From NCBI GenBank assembly GCA_905250025.1, contig CAJNOJ010000111.1, forward strand, positions 44,189 through 108,188: a DNA stretch of 64,000 nt, written 5' to 3'. Shown one piece after another: positions 12,753 through 35,168 of this stretch (positions within the stretch are counted from its first letter, which is position 1; each line of letters starts with the position of its first letter). The notes beneath the pieces were generated by a model. That model did no database searches. It had not been told where the DNA came from and saw only the letters and a list, made by a program, of their open reading frames with translations. The translations under genes were made by a program, and so were the position numbers. The stretch is from Adineta ricciae. Lineage: Eukaryota; Rotifera; Eurotatoria; Adinetida; Adinetidae.

Positions 12753-15576
12753 ATGTATAAAAATGTAACATCAAGAAGAATTTTCCAGTGCTTCTTATTA
12801 GTTTTGTTTTTAAACATCTTAAACACCAATGGATCGGACAATATCGATGAAGATGAGGAATATATTGATATAGGGGTTCGACTAACAGATGAGAACCGGG
12901 ATCAACTTATTGCGGATTTAATCGCGCAAGAAAAACATGTGATTAGTGCTGGTCATGTGAGTAAAGCAGAGATTCTTTATTGATCGATAAGAGTATTTGA
13001 TTGAATAGATTCCCGGTGTTGACATGTATCATTTTCAAGTGCGAAGGAAGCGGAATCGCCGGTCGAAACGTCAAGTCAATCAATTAATTGATGAACTTAA
13101 AGAAGATGAACGAGTAAAATCAAATTTAATTAATGATAAAATAAAATAGAATTGCGAATTTTATTTAGATTGCATCTGTAACTGTTGGGGAACGGTTAGA
13201 ACGGCAAAAACGGAACTTTGTTTCTGATAATAAATTAATCGATCTTTATAAAAAATATAAAGTAAGAGAGCATGAGACTCGACTAAGCCAGCAGTATCAC
13301 TTCGTCGAATCTACCGAGTTCAAACTTTCATTCGATGACAATTTGTATAGAAAGCAGTGGTATCTGGTTAGTGACTTCTTTTGCGAAAAGAGATTAGCAA
13401 AGAAATTTTGATTATTAACAGGAAAATGAAGGACAATTCAAATCACCAACAGATTTTGATATCAACGTTGCTCCAGTTTGGTTAGCTGGTTATTCTGGTA
13501 AAGGAATAGCCGTATGTATCGTAGACGATGGTCTCGACCATCCACATCCAGACTTAGCTGATCATTACGTATGTGATTTAAGAAAATAAAACATCGAATC
13601 ATGAAAGCGTTTCTTTGTTTGATTAGCGACCCGATCTCAGTTACGATCTGAATGACCTCGATGATCCTAAACATGACCCCATTCCAAGCTCGTACGATGG
13701 TCAAAATAGGTAAGGTTAAAAGCTATGAAATAGAATTCAACATGTTTGAGCTTTTTTTGTTTGACAGCCATGGTACACAGTGTGCTGGAACAGCTGCTGC
13801 CAAAGCAAACAATGAAGTTTGTGGAGTCGGTGTAGCTTATAATGGAGACATAGCTGGTAAGATAATTTAAATTTGACCAGTTTGAAATCATGCAAGGTTT
13901 GGTCTGTACAGGTATTCGAGTTTTGGATGGGCCAATTTCAACACTATTAGAAGCTCGTGCTATTGCATTATTTGTCGAAAATACGGACATTAAAAGTGCT
14001 TCGTGGGGGTGAGATTCTCGTATTTGAAAGACATTTAGACTAAGTTTTCATTTCTCTTTCTTTTCGTTCAGACCGGCCGATGATGGCACGAAGATGGAAG
14101 CGCCTCACGGTATGACTAGGGCTGCATTGGAGTATGGTGTTACACATGTAATTAGCCTTTTGTTTTGAAGAAGAACACTGTATAAAATCGTTGATCTTAC
14201 GTTCTAGGGACGTCAGGGAAAAGGTACTGTATACGTTTGGGCAGCTGGTAATGGTGGCAGTAAGGGAGATGATTGCGGTGCCGATGGTTATGCGTCTCAT
14301 CACAACGTGATTTCAATCAGTTCTATTAATCACCTTGGTGAAACACCTTATTTTGTTGAAAAATGTCCATCAACACTAGCTGTTGCGTATACCGGTGGTC
14401 AACATGAAATTTTTAGTAATGAAGAACGATTTCCCGTCGGTGTTATTGCATCCGACGTTGATGGAAAATGCACGACGACATTTGCCGGAACATCAAGTGC
14501 CGCACCAATGGCTGCCGGGGCCTTTGCTTTAGTGTTAGAAGCCAATCCAGAATTAACCTATCGTGATGTTATGCATATTGTGGCTGAAACAGCGCGAATT
14601 CCATCGTTACTGGAAGCAGATGATTGGCTTATCAATGGAGCTGGTTATCATGTTAGTGATAAATTTGGTTTCGGCGTGCTTGATGTTGCTCAAATGGTTG
14701 CGCTGGCACAAAATTGGACGAATGTGCCGCCAAGATATGAATGTTATCAAGAACATACTGGCGGACCGCTGTAAATATATACGCTCTTCTGACACGAGTC
14801 TTTAATCATTGTTTCTATCTTGTTCTTTTAGTAAAATCGTGATCGGTGGAAAACTAGAAGTTCCAATAAAAGTGATCCAATGTGAACCGATCACAAGAGT
14901 TGAACATGTCGTTGCTAACATCTCGTTCGATTTTCCCCGCCGTGGTGATTTGAAAATATCCGTCTTATCACCAAGTGGAACGATATCAGAAGTACTTTCC
15001 TGTCGTCCAAATGATATAACCAGTGCAGGTCTGAATTTGTACCAAAAAAATATTCAAACTCTATTCCTTATTTTAGGCATTCAATATTTTCCATTCATGA
15101 CATCTCATAGTTGGAATGAAAATCCAATTGGTGAATGGATACTACGTATAGAAACCTGTGATCCGAACGCAGAATATTCAGATACCGGTGAACTACAACA
15201 TTTTGGCTTACGTATTTTTGGTTCCTACAGTCCTAAAGCGAACTCGAAAGCTGATCAAGATAAACGATATCCAAGACGTGCATTTGTTCCAACAAAACGT
15301 GAGATCGAAGAGATCTATAATCGAGAATTTGCGGCACGAAAATCTTCAAATCTAATGCAAAAACGAGATCATCAAAACTTGATGAAACAGAAGCGAGCTG
15401 AAGCACAAACAACAACAAAGACACCAGACGACAAGAAATCGCCCATATCACCCATTCAAAAAGTCATTGATTCCGCGAAAACGGTAATAAAATACATTCA
15501 AGAAGCCATTCCCACTGTTCGAACAATTTACGATACAATTCGAGATTTCTTCTTCTCCAAAAAGGAACCGAAATAA
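12753..15576 (+). CDS. Furin/PC-type proprotein convertase (subtilisin-kexin family)
   Basis: This is a calcium-dependent serine endoprotease that would cleave secretory precursors after dibasic sites. Eleven exons are read: 12753-12956, 13009-13113, 13169-13366, 13422-13568, 13627-13709, 13768-13856, 13912-14008, 14072-14147, 14208-14770, 14832-15028 and 15077-15576. A signal peptide precedes a prodomain with two basic cleavage sites (RRKRNRRSKR and ERLERQKR). The catalytic triad is Asp in CIVDDGLDHPHPDL, His in SHGTQCAG and Ser in FAGTSSAAPMAAG. The oxyanion residue is Asn (WAAGNGGS), as in furin and PC1/3, whereas PC2 has Asp. The P domain keeps RRGDL and THSWNENPIGEW. The conserved second cysteine of the NCDGY segment is Ala (GADGY). 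The C-terminus is a Lys/Arg-rich helix with no clear membrane segment, so a PC1/PC2-like soluble form is more likely than membrane-anchored furin. The subtype is unresolved. Confidence 0.92.
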
Positions 15577-15886
15577 TACATCGAGTTTTGTCGGTATTTT
15601 CATATGGCGAATATGATGCCTCAATCATTTCTTTCATAAAAGTAGTTTCTCAATTTTATTTTACTAATCAACACATATTTTTATTCCTTTATTTATTGGT
15701 GATTTGGTTAATAAAGAATCTAATGCTAACACTCATCAGCGTCCTATGATTGCTAATGAGAGAATGTCAATCCTTCTCTATTGCAGGTTCTTTCATTTTC
15801 TATTTGAAACCAAAAGGAGAAAAAATAGTTTTTCGGAATACGAGTCTGTGATGACACTCGATTTCAAAAGTCTTTATTTAACAAAT
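15577..15886. other. Convergent 3' spacer with polyadenylation signals
   Basis: This 310-bp gap lies between convergent stop codons. On +, AATAAA occurs at 15710-15715, about 130 bp after the convertase stop. On -, AATAAA (forward TTTATT, 15873-15878) lies only about 8 bp after the NME5 stop. No gene is seen. Confidence 0.6.
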
Positions 15887-16879
15887 TCACTCGATGATAA
15901 TGACGTCATCTACAGGAGATGATGAATGAACTTGAGTTAATTTTGGTTTGTATGGATTGATTTCCATTAATTTGTCAGCTAACCATAACTAGAAAAGAGA
16001 GAAAATGCAATTGATTAGAATCAAATATTTACTTACGACTGGATCTTTCGGTTTTTCTTTACATAAGGCTGTCAATGCTTTCATTAACGTCTTATTAACG
16101 TTTTGTTCCAGATAATCTTTCGCTGGCTGTCCCATTGGGATTGGTTCGACAATGCCTTAAAATACAAGTCCGTTTACTAAATGTTTTTTTTCGTGAATAT
16201 ATTCTTTCTTACAATTTGGAAAGAAAAATCGAATCTCACGTTCAGCACTAACTTCACTATCACTGCCATGCACTGCATTCTTTTGTTCATTTGTTCCGAA
16301 CAATGCTCGAATACTATAAATGATACCAATGAATACATCAAGATGAGATCTTCGATTATTTTACCTTTCTGAATGAGTTTCTTTTGCTACAGTGGAATTT
16401 GTTGGTCCGATTAGCTCTCTCCATTGTTGAACGGCGTTCTCTTTAGCTAAAACCATGGCAACGATGGGACCACTTGTCATGAATGCAACTAAACTTGGAA
16501 AAAACTTCTTTCCGTAATGTTCACTGTAAAAATCTGAACATTGTTCAGCAGTTAAGATGACACGGCGTTTCTAAACATCGAACCATTCACCATAGTCAAA
16601 CATGAAATCAAAACAACGAACTTGTAGAACAGTAAAACCTTGATTGAGGAGAATCGTTTCGATCTCATTGGCTTTATGAACTGCATCTGGTTTAATCAAT
16701 GCAAGTGTACGTTCGACGAAGATGCCACTTTTGTTGAAATCCATCACAGAACTATGATCACTTCGCATAGTATCTTCGAAACCGGTGTGTCGTTGTTGTT
16801 CGTGATGTTCTTGTTGAGGAGAATGTCGAGATTCATTTTCTTTCTCAGAACTTTGCTTTGAATGTGAATCCATTGTCAT
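15887..16879 (-). CDS. NME5: NME5-type protein: NDP-kinase-like domain plus DPY-30 motif
   Basis: This is an axonemal-type nucleoside diphosphate kinase homologue. The start at 16879 gives a roughly 50-residue polar Ser/Gln/His-rich leader, then FVERTLALIKPDAVHKANEI, the NDPK core start. The domain continues through ILTAEQCSDFYSEHYGKKFF, MTSGPIVAMVLAKENAV, GPTNSTVAKETHSE and HGSDSEVSAEREIRFFFP. The family-specific bridge VEPIPMGQPAKDYLEQNV leads into a C-terminal DPY-30-type segment (ALCKEKPKDPVLWLADKL), as in vertebrate NME5. The catalytic His region reads NAVHGSDS, so the histidine is present, although NME5 homologues are usually considered weak or inactive kinases. It is thought to act in radial spokes of motile cilia, which fits a ciliated animal. 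It is head-to-head with the next gene, 249 bp away. Confidence 0.93.
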
Positions 16880-17128
16880 TCAATTCAACGGACAGTTTCG
16901 TACACTAATCTTTCGTTTACAAACTTCAGAAATATTATCAACAAGACAAAGTTTCAGTCTTCAGTAAACTTGTTGCTATAGCGTAACCTCTGAGAGAAAT
17001 ATTGGCTTCAGTAGATGTCGTTAACAGCGCTGAAATGATTGGTAGAAGTGATTTACCAGCAAAAGAATATACGTACGTATTTACTTTTTTCATTTCATTT
17101 GTCTCTTTTTATTATTGAAACAAGAACG

Positions 17129-17967
17129 ATGGCGACTTCGTTGGATGGTACGAAAGGAAATATCGTCGTATTAGGTGCAACGGGTAATACCGGCTTACAG
17201 CTTGTAGAACAAGCTTTGGAGCGAAATTATAAAGTTACGGCTCTTGTCAGAAGCCCAGAAAAACTTGCACACCTAGAGCACAAACATCTCGAAGTACGAC
17301 AATGATTGAAAGAACGCGAGCAAAAACATTGTCATTTTAGGTTATCAAATGTGATTTGATGAATCCACTCGATCTGACTGCACATATGGAAGGACGTACA
17401 GCTGTCTTGTCAGCACTTGGCCAACCCGGTTTGCAAATAGCAGGCATGACGTTCTACGAAGATTCGATGAAATCAATTGTTACTGCAATGCGAAATGCGA
17501 AAATAAAGCGCTTGATATGTGTAACTGCTTTCTACACGAAATGTAAATCAAATGCTTCTCTTATCAAAATTCTTCTCCTTATATCATATCTTTAGATCAA
17601 CCTGAAAAGTATCCGTTCAAGTTCAAACTTATCATTCGTCCGATGATTGGTCGTCATTTAGATTCCATGTATGTCATGGAAGAATTTCTTGAGAAAGAAT
17701 GTCAAGATTTAGATTACACGATCGTTCGTCCACCTCGTTTACTGGATGATCGTATGATTGGTACGGCGAAGATTTCTCTGTTAAATCGTATCCAATAGAT
17801 TTTATTTAGAAAAGGAAGTGAAAGTCAACGAAAATGAATATTTTTTTCCTGATCAATCAACAGCTAATCGAATTCCACGAGCAAACGTAGCTCGTTTTAT
17901 GCTCGACATATTAAAAGATGAAAAGTATCTTCGGCAAGCTGTTGCAATTGACATGACACCATCATAG
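17129..17967 (+). CDS. NAD(P)-binding Rossmann protein, BLVRB / NmrA-like
   Basis: Four exons (17129-17293, 17341-17542, 17596-17760, 17810-17967) encode about 229 residues. Near the start is a classic extended-SDR nucleotide-binding motif, VVLGATGNTGLQLVEQAL, followed by VTALVRSPEKL. The middle holds CDLMNPLDLTAHMEG and AVLSALGQ. The later part reads LDYTIVRPPRL and ends IPRANVARFMLDIL...MTPS. This pattern fits the flavin reductase/biliverdin reductase B and NmrA-like branch of atypical short-chain dehydrogenases, which use NAD(P)H in the cytosol. The substrate is not predictable. The 249-bp divergent gap to NME5 suggests a shared promoter region. Confidence 0.85.
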
Positions 17968-18350
17968 AAGGACATCCGTGATTTTTTTTCAATGCATTCA
18001 CATGCTATGCAAACTCTTCTTGTCTGGAATGTATTTAGTGAAAGATGAATGAAGCATTCTCTGCGATTCTGTATGAGAAGAACAGATATTTTCTTCGATA
18101 TTGTACGACATCTTTCTCAGAAGAATGTTGATCGAGACAGAAAATGCTCCAGTAAGTTTTTTTTCTCGTTTCTTTATTTCATTATGTACATGCAGACAAT
18201 GAGATGCTATGCATATCATGTTGAAGTCATTGATCTTTTAAATATCTGAATTGTTTCCTACATCTACACTCGCAAGAAAAAGTTGATTTTTTAAACAGAG
18301 ATTGATGATTATTTTGTTTTCGATGTTTCTAGATAAATTATTATTGAACG
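17968..18350. other. Intergenic spacer
   Basis: This 383-bp AT-rich gap lies between two + strand genes. A pyrimidine-rich tract ends in TTTCTAG at 18332, 18 bp before the next ATG. It resembles a splice or trans-splice acceptor for the downstream gene. No coding signal is seen. Confidence 0.5.
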
Positions 18351-20271
18351 ATGACTACCACTCAACCAGCGTATGTATTTCCGCTATGCAATGTATATCT
18401 AGAGAAAAAAAAGGAATATCATTTAGTTTTGATTATTCAGCCTATGACTATGGATATGATGGAAGTGCGTCATCGACATATTCAGCCTATGCAGGGTATG
18501 AAGCAGGTGCGTCATATCCGCCACCAGGAGCATATGATGCTTATGGAGCATCTGCAGCTTATCCGTCAAGTAAAATAATTCTAATCAATGAATTGAATAG
18601 AACTCGATTGTTGACGATTTAGATGCTGCACCAGGTTCATCTTATGCAACTGTAGATCCATATTCCGGTTATCCCACTACCGCTTATGCATATCCAACAT
18701 CAGCTACTGCTAGCTCAGCGGCTGCTCCACCGCCGACAGCGACAGCAGGTCAGACATCTTATTCTGCTACATATGGTACATCACCTTCAACCGCAACTTA
18801 TGCATACGATTCAAGACGTGCAACACCACCACCACCGCCGCCTACATCTGCCGCTGCCCATTATGCTTCGTACGACTATGCTGCGAGTGCGGCAGGTATA
18901 CCGATTGCCAGCACTTCTCTCCTTTCTGTATCTATTCACTCCTTCTAGGTGCGTATGCTGGTGCACCACCACCACCACCAGGTGCAACCTACTCTCCGTA
19001 CAAAACCGGACCGGCAGCAAATGGCGCGGCGCCACCAAGCGTCTATCAGCCTTATCCTTCTGCTCCACCGCCACCGCATGGTGCGTATGGTATTCCACCA
19101 GGTAGTCATCTGTCTGGAGCAATGGGCCCACCTCCGCCACCACCACATGCCTACGGACCACCTCCATCAGCAGCTGGTATGATTCCTCGTCGTCCCGAGT
19201 ATTATCCTTCTGCTCCAGTACATCATCCAATGCATTATATTCCACAACAACCTCAATCTACACATTATCGGTAAGTGAATCATTTGAAAAAAGTTTCTCC
19301 GAAAAAAGTCATTGAAGTTTATTTGTTCAAACTATTGTGTTCTTCTATCGATCGTTCGATATTGTTATACGTTTTTTTCTTAAGTTTTCCGTTTTCATGT
19401 GTCGGTAAACTCAAACAAATGAACATTTTTGTGTTTGATGTATAATGTGTTTTAATCAGTTGATATTCTATTATTTCTACTTTCTAGGAACAAAGTCCAA
19501 TCGGAATATCTAATTTTCTCACATTGAAATAACAATTACATTTGTCTCATTTTAGGTTGATTGATCAGAGAAAGAAAATTTAAAGCTAGTGTGATCTAAA
19601 ACTTTTCTGTACACATATAAAATCCAAAAAACGAATATTAGAAGTGGCGTTTCCTTGTTTTTTGTGTTATTTTCTTTGTTTATTTTCTTTTCTTTGACAA
19701 TTTATCTTCACAACAATTATTGTTCTACTACTATCTTCTTGTGTATTCCAGTTTGCCACCGCGAGGGGGCTATCAACGTGAACTTGATGGTAAGTACTCA
19801 AGTCTCATATGTTTTTTTTTTCTTTCGTTAATCTTTATTTCCGCTCAGCAGTTTATATTTTGTGTTTTTGCTTCGATTTCATAAGACGTACTTCCTTGAA
19901 ACACGAAAAGTAAATTAAACGAAATCATTCCTGAGTGTCATTTGAATGAGCAGATCTCTTTCGCGTTTCAATCTATGTGTGTATGTGTGGTATAAAACAA
20001 GTAATCAAATGATGTTTAGCGTTCTTTCTATCTATTTCATCAGCGTTCGTGTTGATTTTATTTCGTTATGTTCTTTTCCTCATAGCGTCGTGTCGAGTGT
20101 GGACAAAGTCATTGAATTTGGTTTGTTTTTACAACGATTTGTTTTTCTATAGAACCTGGTGATGAAAATGCTCTTCTGCGACATGTTATCTATATAACGG
20201 GTTTACCAAAGGAAATACAAAATGAAACTTTGGCAGGTGTTTTTGCTCCTGTTTGTGGAGAAATCGCGCCG
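18351..20271 (+). CDS. Tyr/Pro-rich RNA-binding protein, FET-like, truncated in the RRM
   Basis: Six exons are readable: 18351-18370, 18441-18569, 18623-18895, 18949-19270, 19751-19788 and 20153-20271. The N-terminal ~260 residues are prion-like, rich in Tyr, Ala, Gly, Ser and Pro (YDYGYDGSASSTYSAYAGYE, PPPPPPTSAAAHYASYDY), with poly-proline runs. A short PPRGGYQRELD segment follows. The last exon then starts an RRM: RHVIYITGLPKEIQNETL, GVFAPVCGEIAP. This order (Tyr-rich low-complexity region, Arg-Gly, RRM) resembles the FUS/EWS/TAF15-cabeza family of nuclear RNA-binding proteins. The exon ends with a good donor (CCG|GTAAG), but no RRM continuation is found before the opposite-strand Scribble gene. 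An ambiguous base lies at 20322. The gene is therefore incomplete here, by assembly problem or real rearrangement. The family call is tentative. Confidence 0.6.
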
Positions 20272-20967
20272 GTAAGATTAACCTCGATCAGAGGATTGTT
20301 CGAGTATGACAAATGATTTGATNTCTTCACCTTTTACCATCAGCAAAGAGCAAACGCGTAAGAAGAAAGAAAGAGAACTCATCTTTGAAGATCATATAGC
20401 AACACACTTTACTTTCAGTTGCCATAGATATAGAAAAAAACAAGGCAGCATAAATTCGCATTATATTTACTTTAGGAAAGAGAGAAAAAACTGATAAGAA
20501 GTAGAAGAAGAAGAAGAAAAACTGAATGCGAGTGGTGAAGAACAAACAAGAATATAAAAAGAAAACGAGAGACGAAGTACAATAACAACAAAAGCGACGA
20601 GAGTAATTAGATTATTTTCGAAACAAAAAGAACAAGATGACTTTAATTACAATTTATTAAAAAACAAGTGAAGACGCTCAGTAGGTCCAATTGGCGAGTA
20701 AAGCAATATACAAAGAATAGTTTGCATAAATTTTGATTGATGATGAATTCTACACCAGATCACTTTGAATCATGTCATACCGGATTCTAAGTTCAAATGG
20801 AAAATGTGGGAATTTATCGAAAGAGTGAGCAATGTAATCAATTACCAATAGCGAATTTCGAAAGCATAGTATGATTAGAAGCGGTATCACGTTCGAGCAA
20901 GGTTACTCTAATAGATTACATCGAAGCAATTATGTGAATCATGCATTCAACTTCGTCTTGCCCTTAT
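20272..20967. other. Spacer containing an ambiguous base; missing 3' end of the RNA-binding gene
   Basis: About 700 bp lie between the last recognisable FET-like exon and the Scribble stop codon. Position 20322 is N. The sequence after it is purine-rich and contains no RNP1-like or zinc-finger/RGG exon. Confidence 0.55.
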
Positions 20968-30793
<9,826 letters not shown>

Positions 30794-33700
30794 CTAATGA
30801 TTGCAGAGCATTTGTTGGAATTTGAGAGTTTTTAATAATTCTAACATGGAATCCAGTTCGAGATGAAATCGTTCGATTTCCTGATTTTTCTGTCGGATGA
30901 TCGCGCGTAATTTGTTCACATCGTTATTCGTCTCGGGATCGTGTTGTTTGAGCAAACTTGACGTGTAATCTTTCGTGATTTGATCACGTTTCGACCATCG
31001 ATGTTCTAATTGATTGATTTTACTTTGTAATTCTTGAAAGTGTTTCATTTCCTAAAAAAAAACAGACTTTCGTCCGCGTTCTTCTGACGCAACTGTATCT
31101 ATTTCAGTAATTCAATTCTCGATGGAGATGACAGAATGTCTGATGAGGAGGATTGACATTGAACGAGTGTACTCAACTTCACAGAACGAAGAGAAAGACA
31201 ATGCTGTTCGATAGTTACCGGGGTATGATAGGTTCGTGCGTCAGATAGTTCCTGTTCAAGTCGCTGAATTGTCGCTTTGAGTTCATTGTCACGTGTACGT
31301 AAGATCACTAGTTCTCGAGTGTTGTCTTCGGCGTGCTCGGTTAGTTTCTAAAGATAGATGTTCGAGAACGAGCTTTGAAAGTTGATGTGTACTTTTAAAT
31401 GATTGATTGTGGATTCTTGTGATTCGAGTTTTCGGAGAAGATCGGTCACCCGTGTTTCCGTTGCCTTATTCGCCATTTCGTTGATAAGTGTTTGCAATTC
31501 TAGTTTATGTTGTTGACGAAGACGCGCATTCTTCAATGAATGAAATCAACATCAAATTCTAAATCGAGATTTGATTTTACTTCTTCGTCTTTCTCGCGCA
31601 AAGCCAAAACAATCGCTGCTTGTCGATCTTCTCGCAAACGCATCAATTCGACATGCTGTTGTTGAGCATCGTGTTCTAGTTTTTCCACCTAGAAAAAAAC
31701 AATTTTTTATTCTCGTTCGTCAAAACAGCCGGAAGATGGTATCAGTCAACTTTTTAAAAAATTATCACGCTTTCCATCTGCTACTTTCAAACCATTACCA
31801 AATGTTTCAATTGTTGATTTTCACTATGAACAACTTCAACAGGCGATAAAACTTGGGTAAATCGATCCGGTTGATATGGTTTACTTCCCATAACTAAATT
31901 TTCGAATGCAAAACTGACTGTTTCTATTCGAAGGTGTCTTACTTGCTAAACGAGTTTTCTCTCGCTCGCGTTCAGCGAGAATACTCTTATGTTGAACATT
32001 GACAGCGTCGTATAAAGCTCGAAGTTTCTCTAATTCATCGTTCTTTCGTTCGAGGTCGCTCCGTAATAGCTTAATCGTATCCAGATCGCGTTTTAACGCT
32101 AAAATTCAAACTAATACGTCATTCGATGAACAAAGTTCAAATTTACATTTCGCTGGTTTGGATATCTGCTGAGTTTTCATTGCTTCTAATTCAGTTTTCA
32201 ACCGCTCATTTTCTCGTCGCAATTGACTTTGTCCTGGAAGGTTTTTGGTTTTAGTTAACGCGTCATGAATTCGTTTTTCGACCTGATCGTGTTGATCATG
32301 ACTGGCGAACGTTTGCTTCATTAAAACATATTTTTCCTGCAGAAGATTCAATTCTTGTAAAAGCTTTTCTTCCGCTTGTTGTTTTCCTCGCAATGTTTCT
32401 TCAGTTTGATGTAATTTAATTGTGAGTTGATTTCGTTCATCTAATGGATTTAGAACCATACCGACTTGTGTCGTTGGACTTTGCTGACGTCGACGATTGA
32501 TTAATTCTAAACGCGAAGGAAAATCCGATACCAACACTTGCCATTGAAGTGATTATTCACATACCTAGCTCTTTGACTTGTCGTTCGAGGTCTTGAATGC
32601 GTCTTTGATCGAAGGAACGAGATGGTTCATGTGTTTTGTTTGTTAAAGAAGTTAATTTCTTTTCGAGAATTTGAATTTCACTTTTCAATCGTTGATTTTC
32701 CGTGTCTTCATTGACTAAATTCGTCAGAACAATTGTCGATGGGTGTTTTTTGACGCTTCCCGGATGGCAGTTTTCGTATTGTTCGACGATCATTTTCGTG
32801 TGGATCAGTTCCTTGCGAAGTTTTTCGTTTTCTTCAAACATTGATTGTTGCATTTGCTTTTGATCTTGTTCGAGTTGTTTGATTTGTTTACAGTGTTTTT
32901 CGTTTTCCAGTTGATAACCATCGATGAGTTTTTCTAATTCACTCACTTCACGTTGTTTGGGAGAGAGAGTTTCGAGTTTTCCCTCGGAATTTGTTGAAGT
33001 TAATTGAGTAATCTAAATAAAATTTTCTATACAAGGAGATGTTCAATGAAGAGGAAAAGTACTTTGGCTTGAAGATGATAGTTCTCTTCACGTAAAGTGC
33101 GTAGCTGTTCTTCGTGTACGGCTTCGATTGATCGGAGTTTGTCTGCTAATAGTTCTTTGTCCAATTTGAGTTGTTCAATCACCTTTACATCCTCCTGTTT
33201 GAAAAGAAGATAAACATAAAAAAAAGTGATTGAGGAAAACTTTCATACGGATGGATTTTCTTTAGAGATTGGTGCTGGTGCTGGTGCCGGTGCTGTTTTC
33301 GGTCGATTATTAGTAACACTTAGCGATACTATGAGGAAATTTGATGAAAAGGTGAAGAAATGTTTGAATTTGATGAAAACCTTTCTTGACTGGTGTTGGA
33401 GTGTTTGGTTTTGGAGTGGTTTTGATTGCTGGAGAAGAATTCAAGTTTATGAGGAAAAAAAAGCTTGGTTATTACCTGTGGATTTTTGTGGTTGTGGCTT
33501 AGGTTTCGGATCATAAGCGTGAGTTCTAATTGGACGAGCAGTGGGCACGGGTTTGACATTTTGTCGATAAGCATTATGTAACATGTTCAGATCTCGAGTG
33601 GTGTCACTTGTCGTTGTGAGAAGATCTATGAAATCAGAGGAAACTGTATTGGTTGCTTGATTTTCAGAAGATATTTACCAGATACTGTTTTGCCCGTACG

Positions 33701-34911
33701 ACTAAAATCGTCAATTGATGCTGTGGGACGAATTGGTGGCTCAACAATCGTCACGTGTTTTGTTGTTGTATTATTCATAAATTGTATTTCGTTTTCGATT
33801 TCTCGATCCAATTCGGTCGTTATAGACTCTTTAAAAGAAACTTTGTTTTTAATTTTCATTCGAAAATCAACTTTGTATACCTTTGATAGCATTCTCATCC
33901 GGCTGATGGTGGAGTGGCGTACTCATTTGATTGATTTGTTTATCAAACGAGTTTAATACTAAAACTATCAAAGTTGCATATGAGATTTTTTAATTGAATG
34001 TTTCTCACCTGTACCAGTACGTGTTGGAGATATATCAAGATCCAAGTCACGATTGAGCATTGCATAATCAATACCCTTCTCGTCTTTGTTTTCTTCAAAG
34101 TTCTAAACCATTACAAATCAAACTTTGTTTTATGTCGATTTTCGAAGAGAAAAAGTTTTACACGAAAAAATTCTTGCTTTTCCGGTTCTTCATCAAGAGT
34201 GTCCGAGCCGAATTTCATCGTTGAAAATGGTGTACCATCAACATCATCTATCGAGTAAAAGTAACCAATTATTAATTCAAAGTTTAGTTTTCGCTCATAC
34301 TTCTATCCGGAATTGCATTTCCAGGCGAATCAGTGACAAAACTAAACACATATCCGATGATTTTCTTACCAGAACACGATCATCTTACTTCTGTTGTATA
34401 TCCGATTTCGCTAATGGATTTGATGGTCGTCTTAATCCTTTGAAAGTCAAGCTATTCATTGAATGAACAGGACTAATCAACACTTACCTGGTCTAACAAG
34501 ATCATTTTCATCCGTTGATTCAAATTTTAAATCATCATCAAACTAAATCAATATAATTAATTCCTTTCGAATGTCCAAATCAATTACTCCAACTTACTTT
34601 AGATTCTTCTTTTTTCGCTCCGGACTTTTTTAGAAACGTTTTTCTCGGCTGTAGCGGTGCTATATATAAAAAAATCAGAACAATTCAAGAGTTCATCTTG
34701 ATAAACTTTTGTTTACGCGATGATTTCGTTGCTGTTGACGATGACGAAAGCGACGAGATCGAATCTTCATCTTGATAATACTTTTCTATTGATGTATCCG
34801 AATCGGATTCATTCTATACACAGGAGAAAACTCGCAATTCTCAAGAGAAAAAGCATGGAGATGAGAATTTACCGGATCGGTTTCCTTCTTGATGGATTTC
34901 GATCGAGACAT
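30794..34911 (-). CDS. CEP162: Centrosomal protein of 162 kDa
   Basis: This is a coiled-coil protein that in vertebrates binds axonemal microtubules at the distal end of centrioles and promotes transition-zone assembly. The start at 34911 gives MSRSKSIKKETDP. The first third is acidic/Ser-rich and poorly conserved, including a run of Ala-Pro repeats near 33270. From about 32950 the protein is coiled coil. Diagnostic segments include MSELEKLIDGYQLENEKHCK and RRIQDLERQVKELG. Near the end come MKHFQELQSKINQLEHRWSK and IIRQKNQEIERFHLELDSML. The same blocks occur in the same order in vertebrate CEP162, whose C-terminal region has RELEKFRTELDSIL. Many short introns split it. It starts 257 bp after the stop of the upstream gene on the same strand, so cotranscription is possible. 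Confidence 0.88.
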
Positions 34912-35168
34912 TTCGGAAAGAAGAAATCGGAAATAGAAAAGATAAGAGATGTTAACAAAAGAAATTAATGAGGCAAAAAAAGAATCGTGCGTTTTTATTA
35001 GTATCTCTATTGCCGTGAAAACCAATTAGATGAAAAGAACTTAGAAAGAAAAAACGAAAAACACACAGGAAAAAAAACAATATTTTCGTTTGTACAAAAT
35101 TTATCGTTTTTGCGTTCTGAAAATAGAAGAACTGATTTGAAAAAGAATGCTTAGTTAATGAAACTGTT

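Noticed and set aside
18811..19245. Opposite-strand and alternative frames of 67-144 codons rich in His, Trp or Arg
   Set aside because: They are shadows of the Tyr/Pro-rich exons of the FET-like gene, produced by CCA/CAC repeats.
33226..33516. Plus-strand frame with Gly-Ala repeats
   Set aside because: It is the shadow of the Ala-Pro-repeat exon of CEP162 on the minus strand.
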